64,000 nt of DNA from Owenweeksia sp. (GCA_002695025.1 NZNV01000017.1:620001-684000), one strand, 5' to 3'. Positions 34,624 to 44,859 are shown, numbered from the stretch's first letter. The notes: generated by a model not told the origin, from the sequence alone. Program-made: numbers and translations.

Positions 34624-34707
34624 ATATTAAATAAATCGTTTTTAAAACCACGTATTAGCGTGCTAAAAATGTGCCAAAGATTTAATGCAGGGCTGGCTCA
34701 CAATTTA

Positions 34708-34715
34708 TAACTTTG
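34708..34715 (+). promoter_or_regulatory. -7 element for valS
   Basis: TAACTTTG matches TAnnTTTG, 37 bp before the valS ATG; transcription would start near 34722. No TTG at the usual spacing. Confidence 0.5.
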
Positions 34716-34752
34716 CACACTTTACTGTAAAACCTTCAATAAAGCCCTGTTC

Positions 34753-37383
34753 ATGAGCATTCCCGCAAGTTACGATTATCGGAAATCAGAAGATAAGTGG
34801 TATGAGTACTGGCTGAAAAATAACGTGTTTTCATCGGTTCCGGATGAGCGAAAGTCCTATACAATCGTTATTCCACCGCCTAATGTTACCGGAGTATTGC
34901 ACATGGGGCACATGCTTAACAACACCCTTCAGGATGTTCTCATACGCAGGGCACGCATGCAAGGATACAATGCCTGTTGGGTTCCGGGAACGGATCACGC
35001 TTCTATTGCTACAGAGGCCAAAGTGGTGGCCAAACTCAAGGAGGAAGGTATTTCCAAATCAGATCTTAGCCGTGAGGAGTTCATTGAACATGCCTGGCAA
35101 TGGACCCATAAACACGGAGGTATTATCATTGACCAGCTTAAAAAGCTGGGTTGCTCCTGTGATTGGGATCGCCAGGCCTTTACCATGGATGATATCCGTA
35201 GTGAATCCGTGATCAAGGTATTTGTAGACCTCTACAATAAAGATAAGATCTACCGTGGCTATCGCATGGTAAACTGGGATCCCCAGGCCAGGACCACGGT
35301 TTCTGACGAGGAGGTGGTGCACAAGGAAGTGAACGCCAAACTCTATTACGTAAAGTACCAGATAGAGGGTGAAGACCAGTATATAACGGTGGCAACCACA
35401 CGCCCGGAGACTATCCTGGGGGATGTGGCCATTTGTATTAATCCCAATGATGAACGTCATTTTAACCTGAAGGGTAAAAAGGTTATTGTTCCCATCGCCA
35501 ATCGTGTGATCCCCATTATTGAAGACGATTATGTAAGCATGGAATTTGGTACCGGCTGTTTGAAGGTAACCCCTGCGCATGATGTAAACGACAAGGAAAT
35601 AGGGGAGCGCCACCAGCTGGAAGTTATTGATGTACTGAATGATGACGGTACCCTCAATAGCAACGGCCTGCATTACCAGGGTAAAGACCGTTTTGTGGTG
35701 CGTAGGGAAATTGCGAAAGAGTTGGAGGAAATGGGCCAGATGGCTAAGGTGGAGGATTACAAGACTTCCGTAGGTACCAGTGAGCGTACCGGTGAAGTTA
35801 TTGAACCTCGTATTTCCGTACAGTGGTTCCTTAAGATGAAGGAAATCTCACAACCGGCATTGGAGGCGGTTATGAAGGATGAAGTGCAACTGATCCCCGC
35901 TAAATTCAAGAATACCTACCGCCACTGGATGGAAAACGTTCATGACTGGTGTATTTCACGCCAGTTGTATTGGGGCCACCAGATACCGGCCTGGTATTAC
36001 GGTAGCGGTATCAATGATTTTGTGGTGGCTGAAAATGTGGAAAAGGCCCTGGAAGAAGCTAAGAAAGTGACCGGTAACGCCATGCTGGTTGAGTCTGACC
36101 TGAAGCAGGATGGGGATACCCTGGACACCTGGTTTTCATCATGGCTGTGGCCTCTCTCTGTATTTGACGGCATCCGTAATCCTGAAAACGAGGAAATACA
36201 ATATTATTACCCTACCCGCGACTTAGTAACTGCCCCGGAAATCCTTTTCTTCTGGGTAGCCCGTATGATCATTGCCGGTTATGAATACAAGGGGCAGAAG
36301 CCTTTTGATAATGTATACCTCACAGGTATTGTACGGGATAAACTGGGACGCAAAATGTCCAAGTCACTGGGCAATTCCCCGGACCCCATTGGCTTGATGG
36401 AAAAATACAGCACCGATGGTGTGCGTGTGGGCATGCTGCTTACCTCACCAGCCGGTAACGACCTCCCCTTTGATGAGGAACTATGCCAGCAGGGCCGTAA
36501 CTTCAGTAATAAGATATGGAATGCCTTCCGGTTGACCCAGGGATGGGAAGTTGTGGAAGGAGTCCCCACTGAGGCTGCATCTTCTGCTATAAACTGGTTT
36601 GAAGAGCAATTCAAGGCCACCGTGGAAGATATTGAGAGATCCTTCTCCCAATACCGTCTTTCAGAAGCATTGATGTCCATCTATAAATTTGTGTGGGATG
36701 ATTTCTGCAGCTGGTACCTTGAGGCGGTGAAGCCGGATTACCAAAAACCGGTGGAGCGCGAAACCCTGAACCGTACACTGGATTTCTTTGAACGTATTAT
36801 GGTGCTCATCCATCCTTTCATGCCTTTCCTTTCCGAGGAATTGTGGCAAGTGATGAAAGAACGTAAGGAGGGAGAAACGATCTGTACAGCGCCCTGGCCA
36901 GAGGTGCAATCTCATGATACAAATGTTTTGAGGGACTTTGAACAGGCAAGGGAGATCATTTCAGGAGTACGTAATATCCGTGCCTCCAAGAACCTCTCGA
37001 ATCGCGAAGCTTTAATATTACACAGCCCGGGAACTGAGGCTATTCCGGAACGTTTTAAAGCCCTGATCATACGATTGGCTAACCTGGAGGAAGTTAAAGC
37101 CGAAGAGGAGCGTGATGGGCAGGGTTTTGCTTTTCTTGCTGGACCCCATGAGTTCTTTATCCCGGCCGGTGACCAGGTGAATTGGGAAGAAGAAGTGGAC
37201 CAGATGAAAAAAGATCTGGAGTACCAGAAAGGCTTCCTGTTAAGTGTTCAGAAAAAGCTTTCCAATGAACGTTTTGTAAATAATGCGCCTGATCAGGTAG
37301 TGGCCTCTGAACGTAAAAAACAAGCCGATGCCGAAGCCAAGATCAAGGCCTTGGAAGAGCGCTTGTCCAGTTTACAGGCTTAG
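34753..37383 (+). CDS. valS: Valyl-tRNA synthetase
   Basis: Class I aminoacyl-tRNA synthetase that charges tRNA-Val and edits misactivated threonine. The 876-residue protein has the HIGH-type motif [16 protein letters not shown] (residues about 38-53) and the CP1 editing domain with [10 protein letters not shown]. The KMSKS motif is [10 protein letters not shown] (near residue 536). The anticodon-binding domain and a C-terminal coiled coil (about 810-876, [20 protein letters not shown]) follow. Length is typical. It is monocistronic and converges on the M1 peptidase gene with 1 bp between the stop codons. Confidence 0.97.
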   Translation: MSIPASYDYRKSEDKWYEYWLKNNVFSSVPDERKSYTIVIPPPNVTGVLHMGHMLNNTLQDVLIRRARMQGYNACWVPGTDHASIATEAKVVAKLKEEGISKSDLSREEFIEHAWQWTHKHGGIIIDQLKKLGCSCDWDRQAFTMDDIRSESVIKVFVDLYNKDKIYRGYRMVNWDPQARTTVSDEEVVHKEVNAKLYYVKYQIEGEDQYITVATTRPETILGDVAICINPNDERHFNLKGKKVIVPIANRVIPIIEDDYVSMEFGTGCLKVTPAHDVNDKEIGERHQLEVIDVLNDDGTLNSNGLHYQGKDRFVVRREIAKELEEMGQMAKVEDYKTSVGTSERTGEVIEPRISVQWFLKMKEISQPALEAVMKDEVQLIPAKFKNTYRHWMENVHDWCISRQLYWGHQIPAWYYGSGINDFVVAENVEKALEEAKKVTGNAMLVESDLKQDGDTLDTWFSSWLWPLSVFDGIRNPENEEIQYYYPTRDLVTAPEILFFWVARMIIAGYEYKGQKPFDNVYLTGIVRDKLGRKMSKSLGNSPDPIGLMEKYSTDGVRVGMLLTSPAGNDLPFDEELCQQGRNFSNKIWNAFRLTQGWEVVEGVPTEAASSAINWFEEQFKATVEDIERSFSQYRLSEALMSIYKFVWDDFCSWYLEAVKPDYQKPVERETLNRTLDFFERIMVLIHPFMPFLSEELWQVMKERKEGETICTAPWPEVQSHDTNVLRDFEQAREIISGVRNIRASKNLSNREALILHSPGTEAIPERFKALIIRLANLEEVKAEEERDGQGFAFLAGPHEFFIPAGDQVNWEEEVDQMKKDLEYQKGFLLSVQKKLSNERFVNNAPDQVVASERKKQADAEAKIKALEERLSSLQA

Positions 37384-37384
37384 G

Positions 37385-39766
37385 CTATTTCAATAAGATC
37401 TTTTGGGTAATACTACCTACGGTAACCGTTACAAACTGGGCCTTGGTTTTGGGTAGCCTTACTTCCAATACTTCGGTGTTTTGGCTTAATTGCACGGTAT
37501 CCTGGTAAATAAGTTTACCTCCGGCATCGTTGATGCTGATGGTGTACTCTTCTCCTGCATGCTCATTGAATTTAATATTCAGCGTGCCATGGCTGGGGTT
37601 TGGGTAAATATCAATTTCCTGTTTGGCAGGCTCATTCTTTAACCCGATTTTTTCAGCGGTATTGGCCAAAACATAATCACCGGGTTTGGGATCCAATACT
37701 TCAATAACGCCACTGATATTGTTCGTCTTCCTGACTTGGTTTTGCCAAAGTGTCCAGGGTTCCCAGGGTTTTGCCCGGTATAGAATAACAATACTGTCTC
37801 CGCTTACTCCTGCCAGGTCCTGGTCATAACCACTGGAGGAACCATCGTAATAAAAAATAGCCTCGGTGTTATTTTCCAGGGTATCCAGATCATACCCCTG
37901 AAGGGTCCAGAAACGGGATTGGGAAACGCGGTAATCCTTTCCGGCCGAAACCTTTCCCTTAGGGGCTGCCCAATGTTGCATACAGATTACTTCCGCAGTA
38001 GAATCCCCCGGATCGGAGTTAAAGCGTATTCCTCCTTTTTCAGGAATGTAAATATTCCGCTGGCCCAGGGTCCATTGATCATAAGTATCAGCGGTTAAAA
38101 GCCTGCCGTTATAACTGCAAAGGGCAAACACCGGTTGAAAAGGCAGGTTATTAAAAGTAGCAGTGGAAGTAGAGCCGTTCACGATCATGTGTCGGCTTAC
38201 CGTATCACGGTTGGCGCTAAAAAAGGTAATGTCAACGGGTACCTGGCTAAAAAGTCCAGGAGCATGATGGGTGTTTTGTGCCACCCGTACGTATGCCGTG
38301 TTGGTTTGTGAAAAGGACGGTACATATATAGAGTCAATGGCAAAGGACGGAAAGCCGGGTTTCAGCACCCAGTCATCAAAGAAATCCTGTAGGCCTATGC
38401 CGCTGATCTGTTGCAGTTGATCACGAAACTCTAAAGTGTTGAGGTTACCAAAAGCATTGTTATTCAAAAGTGTCTGCAAGCCCGGGAAAAAAGCGGAATC
38501 GCCCATATAAGCGCGTAAGTTGTGGGCTACCATGGCTCCTTTCTGGTATACGTGATAACCGTATACATAATTATGGCCTAAGCCGGAAATAGCCTTATAA
38601 CCATCATCCTGCGTATGAGCAGACTTAAGAACGTTATAGGCATTCTTCATTACTTCGTCAAGATAGCGTGCACGGTCGTACACTTGCTCCAGGTAAAGGT
38701 GACTGGAGAATTCGGCCATACCTTCGTTAATCCACATGTCTTCTGCGGTTTTACAGGTAAGCAGGTTGCCCCACCAATGATGGGCCAGTTCGTGAGCCAT
38801 AATATCTTCTCCGCCCAGGTTGCCGTTTACCAGTGAAATAGGATAGTGGATACTGGTAGCGTGTTCCATAGCTCCCTTGGTGGTTACGGCATATCCTATT
38901 TTTTGCCACACATAGGGACCGAAGTAATGCTCCAGGGCGTGAAAAGCGGGGATAAGATTTTGAAAGGAATTCTTAAGCGTGGTGGTATCTGAAGCTTTGG
39001 CCATCAACATAATGGGTTTTACTCCATCCATACCGTTTACCGTTTGGTGAACTTCCTCATAATTGCTTACCGCCACGGAAGTCAGGTAAGTAGGAATGGG
39101 GTCGGTCATATCCCACTCGGTTAAGAGTGTATCGCCACCCACTGAAGTTTGTAGCAGGCGGGTACCATTAAAATAGGCTTTGTTAGGGAATTGGGTTGTG
39201 GCTGTAAAGTGGTACGTGGATTTTTCCACAAAATTGTCAAAACAGGGAAACCAGGCCCTCCCATACGTGTGGGGGTTGGCCGCAAAACCAACTCCCAGGT
39301 TGTAGTAATAACCACTTTGGAAATGAAAACCTCCCCAGCCGCTGGCATCGCCCTGCGGTTGCCCGTGGTAATTTACCTCCAATGATAAAGTATCACCGGG
39401 CTTATAGCTTCCTGCCAGGTTTACATGGATGATAGTATCGTTGTAGGAATACCCCAGTGTAGTACCGTTCAGCAGTATGGAATCAATGTTCAGTTCCAGC
39501 AGGTCCAGGTTAATCTGGCTTATATTGTTCAGCTTAGGTGTAAATACAATGGTACAGGAGCCTTTCAGTTGCTGGCTGGCAATACTGTATAAGTCCAGCT
39601 CAATGTTATAGTGCAGGATGTCAATGGTGTCGCTTTTCGCGTTGTTATTAATGGATAAGGTGTTGACAGAGGATTGCTGTAGTTCCTGTTTAATATCCTG
39701 GCAGCGGAACTGTGCATTAAGCTGGTACGTGAAGAACAGTAATAGGGCGAATACAAGTTTTTTCAT
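37385..39766 (-). CDS. M1 family aminopeptidase with T9SS sorting tail
   Basis: Zinc aminopeptidase predicted to be exported. The 793-residue protein has a signal peptide (about 1-18, TYQLNAQ), an N-terminal beta domain, the substrate-binding GAMEHATSIHYP (GAMEN in classical members) and the zinc site HELAHHWWGN with distal ligand NEGMAEF (near residue 345). It ends with a type A sorting domain (IDIYPNPSHGTLNIKF... ITQKILLK), so it should leave the cell by the type IX system rather than act in the cytoplasm. Its start overlaps the rlmB stop by 4 nt (39763-39766). Confidence 0.94.
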   Translation of the reverse strand: MKKLVFALLLFFTYQLNAQFRCQDIKQELQQSSVNTLSINNNAKSDTIDILHYNIELDLYSIASQQLKGSCTIVFTPKLNNISQINLDLLELNIDSILLNGTTLGYSYNDTIIHVNLAGSYKPGDTLSLEVNYHGQPQGDASGWGGFHFQSGYYYNLGVGFAANPHTYGRAWFPCFDNFVEKSTYHFTATTQFPNKAYFNGTRLLQTSVGGDTLLTEWDMTDPIPTYLTSVAVSNYEEVHQTVNGMDGVKPIMLMAKASDTTTLKNSFQNLIPAFHALEHYFGPYVWQKIGYAVTTKGAMEHATSIHYPISLVNGNLGGEDIMAHELAHHWWGNLLTCKTAEDMWINEGMAEFSSHLYLEQVYDRARYLDEVMKNAYNVLKSAHTQDDGYKAISGLGHNYVYGYHVYQKGAMVAHNLRAYMGDSAFFPGLQTLLNNNAFGNLNTLEFRDQLQQISGIGLQDFFDDWVLKPGFPSFAIDSIYVPSFSQTNTAYVRVAQNTHHAPGLFSQVPVDITFFSANRDTVSRHMIVNGSTSTATFNNLPFQPVFALCSYNGRLLTADTYDQWTLGQRNIYIPEKGGIRFNSDPGDSTAEVICMQHWAAPKGKVSAGKDYRVSQSRFWTLQGYDLDTLENNTEAIFYYDGSSSGYDQDLAGVSGDSIVILYRAKPWEPWTLWQNQVRKTNNISGVIEVLDPKPGDYVLANTAEKIGLKNEPAKQEIDIYPNPSHGTLNIKFNEHAGEEYTISINDAGGKLIYQDTVQLSQNTEVLEVRLPKTKAQFVTVTVGSITQKILLK

Positions 39767-40527
39767 AAATGATCTTGTTGGCGGATTACTTCATACAGTA
39801 AGGCACCGGTAGCCACTGACACATTCAGGGACCCGATCCTGCCGCGCATGGGGAGCTTTACGCTAAGGTCGCACATTTTAAGGTATTCCGGAGAAATACC
39901 GTTTTCTTCAGAACCCATAACAATGGCAATGGGACCGGTAAGGTCAGCGCTATAGCTTATATTTTCGGTTTTTTCGGTACATCCCACCACCTTCAAACCG
40001 CTGTTTTTCAGAAATTCAATGGTGTTTTTCAAGTTGTGTTCCCTGCATACCGGGATATGATTGAGTGCACCGGCTGAGGTTTTAAGCGCATCAAAGTTTA
40101 CCGGGGCACTACCTCTGGTAGGCACCACTACGGCATGTACCCCCACACACTCAGCCGTGCGGCATATTGCTCCGAAATTCCGTACATCGGTAACCCGGTC
40201 CAGGATGAGGATAAAAGGTGTTTCCCCTTTCTCAAAGGTGCGGGTAACAATTTCCTCCATATCCTGAAAAGCAACCGGGGATACAAAAGCGATAACTCCC
40301 TGGTGGTTTTTTCGCGTAATACGGTTTAGTTTTTCAATGGGAACATTTTGAGTAGGGATATCATGTTCGCGGATAAGCGGACGCAATTCCTGGAAAGTAT
40401 TGCTCTTAAGTCCCCGCTGGATGAGTATTTTCTCAATCTGTTTACCAGCCTCAATGGCTTCTATAACGGGTCTAGTACCAATAAGGAGCCCTTTGGTATC
40501 GGAACTGGTCTGATTCGTCCTGCTCAC
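39763..40527 (-). CDS. rlmB: 23S rRNA (guanosine-2'-O-)-methyltransferase RlmB, SpoU family
   Basis: Methylates the ribose of G2251 in 23S rRNA, by homology. The 254-residue SPOUT protein has the N-terminal L30e-like domain (LLIGTRPVIEAIEAG). The three family motifs are present: RVTDVRNFGAICRTAE, IVMGSEENGIS and MRGRIGSLNVSVATG. The ATG at 40527 lies inside the end of the GWxTD gene, giving a 56-nt out-of-frame overlap. No later start codon leaves the N-terminal domain intact, so the overlap appears real. The M1 peptidase gene follows with a 4-nt overlap. Confidence 0.94.
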   Translation of the reverse strand: MSRTNQTSSDTKGLLIGTRPVIEAIEAGKQIEKILIQRGLKSNTFQELRPLIREHDIPTQNVPIEKLNRITRKNHQGVIAFVSPVAFQDMEEIVTRTFEKGETPFILILDRVTDVRNFGAICRTAECVGVHAVVVPTRGSAPVNFDALKTSAGALNHIPVCREHNLKNTIEFLKNSGLKVVGCTEKTENISYSADLTGPIAIVMGSEENGISPEYLKMCDLSVKLPMRGRIGSLNVSVATGALLYEVIRQQDHL

Positions 40528-41827
40528 GCTGTATATCTTTTGAATTGTAAATACGGCCGTCCCGCCATGATTCTATTGCTTGTCCCCAGCCATAGCGGTA
40601 GGAGGTCATACGGTTGAGTGAATAGTCATTGGCGGTAAACGGATTACTTACCTTAATAAAATTGAAATAATAGGACAAAGATGAGGTTTCGTCTCCATAA
40701 ACCCATGCTTCACCGGATGTGGAACGGTAAACTTTGTCCGGTGGTCCGTAGATGACGTATATAATCCCGCGGTCTGTCTTCCATCCTTCCAGGTAAGAAC
40801 TGAAAAAAATGTTGGCTTCCTGTACCCGGGAGTAAAAAGCTTCTACCAGCACTTTGGACCGTTCCACACTTCCCGAACGTTCCAACCAGAATTTATCTAC
40901 CTCTTCTTTAAGTGCTTTAGGGTCATTTATCACTTCGGTGATCTTATCGTATTCTCTCTTGGTGGTAAGATATCGGAGCGGAGGCCCCAGATGGAGGCGT
41001 TTGGCTATATAGGGGAACTGATCGTAAAAAGAGAAGACCGTAAAACCCGCCCATTGCGTAGTGTCCAGTCTGAAGTGGTAAAACCCGTTTTCTTCCAGTA
41101 TAATGGGTTTGTCGGCATTTACCAGGTAGGTAGTGTCAGGCTCCAGTGAAAAGGATTCCTGTGCCGAGGAAGAATAAGGCGGCAGGGCCAGGGGAAAATC
41201 GCGTTTGTAATAACTTACGTAGTACGAACCCGCGTTGATCTTGTTATAAGTAAGGAGAAATGGGGCACCGGTAGCCACATGGTTTTTGAAAATAACGTTG
41301 CCGGTTGTATCGGTAAGTAAAAAATTCTCGCGGCCCCTTTCGTTTTTCTTATTTACCCGCAGGAAGTTCTCAAAACTTATTTTGCGGTTGAGATCAGCCA
41401 TAACCAGGTGAAGGATCAATTCACCATTATCCGGAATTTCACTGATCCTGATATCAAAAGAGCCGGTAAGGGCTTTTTGGGGAGGATTCATCTCTACATC
41501 CCGAACGGTAAAGCCCCCACTGTCCAGTATTGCGGTATTTTCAAAAGAAGGCACCAGCTCGTAACGCAGTGAGAAAATGGCGTTGTAAGCGGAATTTTCT
41601 CCATTGCGCATATACAGGAGATTATTACTGTTGATGCGGTAATATACCCGGGTGAGGGTATCGCTTACATGGTAAACATAAAAATCCGGGCGCAACGCCA
41701 GGTTTTTAGTGTCATAGATGTAGCTGATATTATTAGACTGGTATCCTTTTTTAGAGCTGCAACCGAAAGTTGTAAGCAGAAGAGCCAGACCCAGTGCAAA
41801 AAGTATGGTGTGTTTACGTATGATCAT
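40472..41827 (-). CDS. GWxTD domain lipoprotein
   Basis: A Bacteroidetes family named for its conserved GWxTD motif, seen here as EGWKTDRGIIYVIYGPPDK in the C-terminal third. From ATG 41827 the protein has 451 residues and begins with a lipoprotein signal (MIIRKHTILFALGLALLL, lipobox TTFGC). An earlier ATG at 41863 would add 12 residues before the signal and is less likely. The function of the family is unknown. A -7 element TAACTTTG lies at 41890-41897. It is the first gene of a GWxTD-rlmB-M1 peptidase run with overlaps of 56 and 4 nt. Confidence 0.91.
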   Translation of the reverse strand: MIIRKHTILFALGLALLLTTFGCSSKKGYQSNNISYIYDTKNLALRPDFYVYHVSDTLTRVYYRINSNNLLYMRNGENSAYNAIFSLRYELVPSFENTAILDSGGFTVRDVEMNPPQKALTGSFDIRISEIPDNGELILHLVMADLNRKISFENFLRVNKKNERGRENFLLTDTTGNVIFKNHVATGAPFLLTYNKINAGSYYVSYYKRDFPLALPPYSSSAQESFSLEPDTTYLVNADKPIILEENGFYHFRLDTTQWAGFTVFSFYDQFPYIAKRLHLGPPLRYLTTKREYDKITEVINDPKALKEEVDKFWLERSGSVERSKVLVEAFYSRVQEANIFFSSYLEGWKTDRGIIYVIYGPPDKVYRSTSGEAWVYGDETSSLSYYFNFIKVSNPFTANDYSLNRMTSYRYGWGQAIESWRDGRIYNSKDIQREQDESDQFRYQRAPYWY

Positions 41828-41889
41828 ATCATTGAATACGGCTCCAGGGCCGGGAATAAACATGCAATTTACTAAGCAATCTCCAATGG

Positions 41890-41897
41890 CAAAGTTA
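41890..41897 (-). promoter_or_regulatory. -7 element for the GWxTD-rlmB-M1 operon
   Basis: The minus strand reads TAACTTTG, matching TAnnTTTG, 62 bp before the preferred GWxTD ATG (26 bp before the alternative one). Confidence 0.5.
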
Positions 41898-41935
41898 ACA
41901 ACGTGAGAAAGCCGTTTTTATTAAACCCGCAAAGG

Positions 41936-43606
41936 TCAGAACCGGTTTATGTAACCAAAATGGATTTTCGAAGTTCGGAAGTCAAAAGGGTTCAGGTTGT
42001 CCTTACCTAATGCGTAAAATAAGGAGAATATTCCACCGTTGGTCCGGAAGTTTAATCCGGCTCCTACCCCCAGGAAGTAATTCACCGAATAATTGCTCAG
42101 GGTATTATTCTCCACATAGGCCATATCGGAGAAAAGCGTAAGGTAATCGTATTCTCCCAGCATATAGCGATATTCCAGCGTGCCGATACCGTAAGAGGAA
42201 GCGTAGATACTTCTTTCGTTAAAACCCCTCAGGCTTTTGAGGCCTCCAATACGGAAAACCTCATTGTCAAAAAGGTCGTCACCTATCAGGGCCCTGCTGT
42301 TTACGCCTAATTTCAGGATGTGATTTTTGAAGATCCTGAAATATTGTTCATCAGTTATAAACCAACCGTACTGGCGCTGTGAGTTTTCCGAAGTCTTACG
42401 GATACCCGTAGACCCGTATATCCGTAAAATATTACCAGAGGTAGGTACTATGATCCGGTTTACGGCACTGCGTTCGTAACCCAGCTTATAGGCGGTGGTA
42501 TTAAAAGAGTTCAAATTACCTCCAGTGTTGTTGTCAGCACCGTCCATTAGTACGTTGGATGCGCGATAATCCAGGCCTCCACTTAAAAAACTTCCGCTTT
42601 CGATGAGGTATTTCAAAAGCCCTTCGGCCTCGGTATTTACAAAAGAGCTATCCTGCCTGAAGATGTTGAGGTTACCTTCCAACCAAAAAGCCGTATTGGC
42701 TATGTAAGGTAGTGTAAGTCCCAGGTCCAGTTCTGAAATACTTTCATCGGGCCTTCTCCAGCGCACTTTGATCTCCTCTCCACGTTTTAAAACATTGAGC
42801 AGCCTCAGCTGAAAATCCCCGTTAAAAGTTACTTCTCCGTCTTCTTTGGTGTTAAGACCTATTATACCGTCTACCTGGTTGCTTTTTACTTCTTCTACAT
42901 ATAGGAATAGAATGGTTTTGTCTTTGGAAAAGGCTACGGCCGGAGCCCTGGCAAAGCGCAAATATTCGATCTGGTTAATATATTCCTTTAGCTTTTGTAT
43001 ATAGGCTTCATCGTACACCATTCCCTTTTCAAAACGCAGGTCGTAACGTAGCACATTCCTGGAAAAACGTTCGTAACCTTTAATAACCAAACTGTCCAGG
43101 GTAATCAAGGGGCCAGGAATTACCTCTAAGGTTCCCCGTATGCTGTCATTTTGTAAGGAGTAGTCTACAAAATGTAGTTGCGCAAAGGGGTAGCCGCGGT
43201 TCTCCAGGAAGTTGAGGTAGGTATGGGCATAATCCCGCAAGTTTTTCTCAGAAAGGCCTTTTCCTTCCAGGGATAAACCCTGTGGTAGAATAAGAGGAAA
43301 ACTATCCGGAACCGATAATTGAACATTGGCCCATAGGAGGGATGGACCGGGGATTACTTCCAAAAGAGCAAGACTATCCTGTTTTACAAGGTTGCCCTCA
43401 GAAAGGTAGTACCCTCTTTCAAAAAGATCGAGCTTAACAGTATTCATGGCTTTGTAGAGCCCGGTACTGTCCAGATTATCCTGTTGATGCTTTACCAGCG
43501 TGTTGGTCAGATCCGGGTATTCGCCCTTTATGGAAATACGCAGATCAGTGTTCTGAGCATAAAGCCCGAATGCGGAAAAGAGCCAAATCCATATACTATA
43601 TCTCAA
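41936..43606 (-). CDS. Outer-membrane protein of the BamA/TamA (D15 surface antigen) family
   Basis: A 556-residue protein with a signal peptide (about 1-16, SAFGLYAQ), then POTRA-like segments (about 85-230, with LDSLVIKGYERFSRNVLRYD). A C-terminal 16-strand-type barrel follows, carrying the family motif LRGFNERS and the terminal strand ending in Phe (KIHFGYINRF). It is shorter than BamA (about 850 residues), with only about two POTRA repeats, so it is more likely a TamA-like or accessory Omp85 protein than the essential BamA. Its start overlaps the ung stop by 4 nt. Confidence 0.86.
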   Translation of the reverse strand: MRYSIWIWLFSAFGLYAQNTDLRISIKGEYPDLTNTLVKHQQDNLDSTGLYKAMNTVKLDLFERGYYLSEGNLVKQDSLALLEVIPGPSLLWANVQLSVPDSFPLILPQGLSLEGKGLSEKNLRDYAHTYLNFLENRGYPFAQLHFVDYSLQNDSIRGTLEVIPGPLITLDSLVIKGYERFSRNVLRYDLRFEKGMVYDEAYIQKLKEYINQIEYLRFARAPAVAFSKDKTILFLYVEEVKSNQVDGIIGLNTKEDGEVTFNGDFQLRLLNVLKRGEEIKVRWRRPDESISELDLGLTLPYIANTAFWLEGNLNIFRQDSSFVNTEAEGLLKYLIESGSFLSGGLDYRASNVLMDGADNNTGGNLNSFNTTAYKLGYERSAVNRIIVPTSGNILRIYGSTGIRKTSENSQRQYGWFITDEQYFRIFKNHILKLGVNSRALIGDDLFDNEVFRIGGLKSLRGFNERSIYASSYGIGTLEYRYMLGEYDYLTLFSDMAYVENNTLSNYSVNYFLGVGAGLNFRTNGGIFSLFYALGKDNLNPFDFRTSKIHFGYINRF

Positions 43607-44280
43607 AGCTGCCAGTTGATGGGATCTTTACCAACGGATTCAAGGTACTGATTAGTCTTGGAGAAAGGCCGGCTGCCAAAAAAACCGTTGGAAGCTGAGT
43701 AGGGGGAAGGGTGGGCCGATTCAATGATGTGGTGTTTGGAAGGGTCAATAAGTTCCTTTTTGGACTGAGCAAACTTTCCCCATAGAATGAACACCAAGTT
43801 TTCCTGCTCTTCAGAAAGGGTTTTTATCGTAGCGTCCGTAAAATTTTCCCACCCTTGGTTGCGGTGTGATCCCGGTTGTTTTTCCCGTACCGTAAGTACG
43901 GTATTCAGCATCAATACCCCACGGTCAGCCCATTTTTCAAGATTGCCGCTTTGCGGTATGATGGCTCCTGTGTCTTCGTGCAGTTCCTTAAAGATATTCT
44001 TAAGTGAGGGTGGAGGCGTTACACCATCGCTTACCGAAAAAGAAAGGCCGTTGGCCTGACCATATCCGTGGTAGGGATCCTGGCCGATGATCACAACTTT
44101 TACCTGGTTGAAAGGCGTGTGGTTGTAGGCTGAGAAGATCTGTGATCCGGGGGGGTAAATACGGTATTTTGATTTCTCATCCACCAGGAATTGCTTCAGG
44201 GCCATAAAATAGTCTTTCTGAAATTCAGGCATTAACACCTCTAGCCAGCTGGTATGAATTTTGGGGGACAATGAACTCAT
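43603..44280 (-). CDS. ung: Uracil-DNA glycosylase, family 1
   Basis: Excises uracil from DNA to start base-excision repair. The 225-residue protein has the catalytic water-activating motif GQDPYHGYGQANGLSFSV, the VFILWGKFAQ strand and the leucine-loop HPSPYSASNGFFGSRPFS. Length and motifs match Ung. It is transcribed divergently from the ytxJ operon across 109 bp and overlaps the downstream Omp85 gene by 4 nt. Confidence 0.97.
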   Translation of the reverse strand: MSSLSPKIHTSWLEVLMPEFQKDYFMALKQFLVDEKSKYRIYPPGSQIFSAYNHTPFNQVKVVIIGQDPYHGYGQANGLSFSVSDGVTPPPSLKNIFKELHEDTGAIIPQSGNLEKWADRGVLMLNTVLTVREKQPGSHRNQGWENFTDATIKTLSEEQENLVFILWGKFAQSKKELIDPSKHHIIESAHPSPYSASNGFFGSRPFSKTNQYLESVGKDPINWQL

Positions 44281-44319
44281 ATTAAAATAATTGGTTTAAT
44301 TTATAGTTTGAATATGGCG

Positions 44320-44351
44320 TTGTCAGTAGTCTGGCAAATTAACTAACTTTG
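44320..44351 (+). promoter_or_regulatory. Promoter of the small lipoprotein-ytxJ-lipA run
   Basis: TTG at 44320-44322, a 21-bp spacer and TAACTTTG at 44344-44351 match the Bacteroidetes consensus exactly. Transcription would start near 44358, with a 32-nt leader. Confidence 0.72.
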
Positions 44352-44389
44352 CGTACTTACATCGTTTCTAAAACTGAAGAATATAACAG

Positions 44390-44515
44390 ATGAAAAAAAT
44401 AGTTGGAATATTGGCCCTTCTGGCTTTGGGGATTGTAGCCCAATCTTGCGGATCAGGTGAAAAGTGCCCCGCATACTCCCGCGCTGAGGCCCCAAATGAG
44501 GTGGTGAATAGTTAA
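44390..44515 (+). CDS. Very small lipoprotein (41 aa)
   Basis: A 41-codon gene starting MKKIVGILALLALGIVAQSC: a lipoprotein signal with the lipobox VAQSC (C20). A mature part of only about 22 residues follows, with one more cysteine in KCPAYSRAEAP. It has its own full promoter 39 bp upstream. Its stop codon overlaps the ytxJ start (TAATG), so the pair is translationally coupled. Short lipoproteins with a CPAYS-like stretch occur in other Flavobacteriia, from memory; no function is known. Confidence 0.8.
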   Translation: MKKIVGILALLALGIVAQSCGSGEKCPAYSRAEAPNEVVNS

Positions 44516-44859
44516 TGCATTGGAGGGAACTCACTGAGATTGGTCAACTGAATGAGGTAGATCGGGTATCTTCACAAAGCCCGGGCGGAGTTTTAATCTT
44601 CAAACATAGTACGCGGTGCGCTCTCAGCAAAATGGTTTGGGATCGTTTTAAACGGCAATGGAATATCAGTGAAACCGATCTGCCGGTTTTCTACCTGGAT
44701 TTGATCCGTTATCGCGATGTATCTGCTGCTGTTGCACAACGTTATGATGTAAGACATGAATCGCCCCAGGTAATTCATATAAAAGAAGGACGTTGTGTGT
44801 ATCATTCCTCGCATATCGCTATTTCAAGCGCGTACTTTGAAAAGGTTTTGAATGACTAA
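44515..44859 (+). CDS. ytxJ: Bacillithiol-system thioredoxin-like protein YtxJ (monothiol bacilliredoxin)
   Basis: A 114-residue thioredoxin-fold protein with the conserved single-cysteine active site HSTRCALSKM (Cys near residue 33) and the cis-Pro segment HESPQVIHIKEGRCVYHSS. This is the YtxJ/BrxC family, which reduces proteins mixed with bacillithiol; the host is therefore likely to make bacillithiol, as many Bacteroidetes do. It starts in the stop codon of the small lipoprotein gene and overlaps the next gene by 8 nt. Confidence 0.92.
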   Translation: MHWRELTEIGQLNEVDRVSSQSPGGVLIFKHSTRCALSKMVWDRFKRQWNISETDLPVFYLDLIRYRDVSAAVAQRYDVRHESPQVIHIKEGRCVYHSSHIAISSAYFEKVLND

